A stretch of DNA of 14,438 nt, taken from contig SLFB01000156.1 of the NCBI GenBank assembly GCA_007124475.1, positions 1 to 14,438 of the forward strand, given 5' to 3'. Source of the stretch: Vibrio sp. GTDB lineage: Bacteria > Pseudomonadota > Gammaproteobacteria > Enterobacterales > Vibrionaceae. Positions 14,288 through 14,438 of this stretch are shown here, one piece after another (position 1 is the first letter of the stretch; every line of letters starts with the position of its first letter). The translations under genes were made by a program, and so were the position numbers. The notes beneath the pieces are model-generated. The model had not been told where the DNA came from. It did not search any database and was given only the letters and a program-made list of their open reading frames with translations.

Positions 14288-14438
14288 ATTGGCTTGTTTA
14301 TGTTGTGGTTGAATCTCTTTAACTGTTTTCATTAGTTAATAATGCTTATTTGTGAATTGAGTTCATGAATGGTTTTCCGTAAAGCGAGATAATCTCATGC
14401 ATGAGCTTCAATTACACTGAGTGTCTAATCTGCTGGAG

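Noticed and set aside
14288..14438. Open frame from ATG at 14401 to the window end and possible minus-strand gene ends
   Set aside because: Too short to judge, no ribosome binding site before the ATG, and the translation (MSFNYTECLICW) is uninformative. I see nothing else supportable after the tlh terminator.

Overview
The window looks like a piece of a Vibrio chromosome, probably from the V. cholerae / V. metschnikovii side of the genus. The evidence is a thermolabile hemolysin that lines up residue for residue with the Vibrio protein, including the 418-residue length and Ser153, Asp390 and His393. There is also an oxidative pentose phosphate operon with the order zwf-pgl-gnd next to an HD-GYP gene and a YcdX-type PHP gene. 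From memory this order resembles V. cholerae chromosome II around VCA0894-VCA0898. Imperfect palindromes of the ERIC family are present, which are common in Vibrio and enterobacteria. The species assignment is inference; no rRNA or other marker is present.

Left part (1-4470). The window opens with the 3' end of a LysR-type regulator gene on the plus strand. Next comes a 46-codon minus-strand gene of unknown function (278-418) with a hairpin on each side. The zwf-pgl-gnd operon (4236 down to 558, minus strand) follows; it encodes all three enzymes that convert glucose-6-phosphate to ribulose-5-phosphate with two NADPH. The zwf and pgl genes overlap by 4 bp and pgl and gnd are 14 bp apart. The operon ends in a strong two-tier inverted repeat (447-502). 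The 230 bp upstream of zwf carry an exact FNR-type dyad (TTGAT-N4-ATCAA) beside a second dyad.

Middle part (4471-10012). A 959-residue membrane-bound HD-GYP c-di-GMP phosphodiesterase has a large periplasmic sensor region, a HAMP-like linker, a GAF-like domain and an HD-GYP domain split by an insertion of about 150 residues. It is transcribed divergently from a YcdX-like PHP metal-dependent hydrolase. Then come a periplasmic cytochrome b562 homologue and a complete CrgA-type LysR regulator, which converge on a shared inverted repeat.

Right part (10159-14223). This is a cluster of exported proteins. A secreted subtilase with an inserted PA-like domain lies between two ERIC elements in the same orientation. 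Downstream of it on the same strand is a 109-residue exported protein that resembles a free-standing subtilase propeptide (inhibitor I9 type), hence a candidate inhibitor or folding helper for the protease. Divergent from the protease is tlh, the GDSL lecithinase/phospholipase, followed by a classical terminator. The protease plus stand-alone I9-like partner is the most interesting possible system in the window. The two-tier repeat with an upstream promoter in front of the 46-codon gene is the most interesting regulatory structure.
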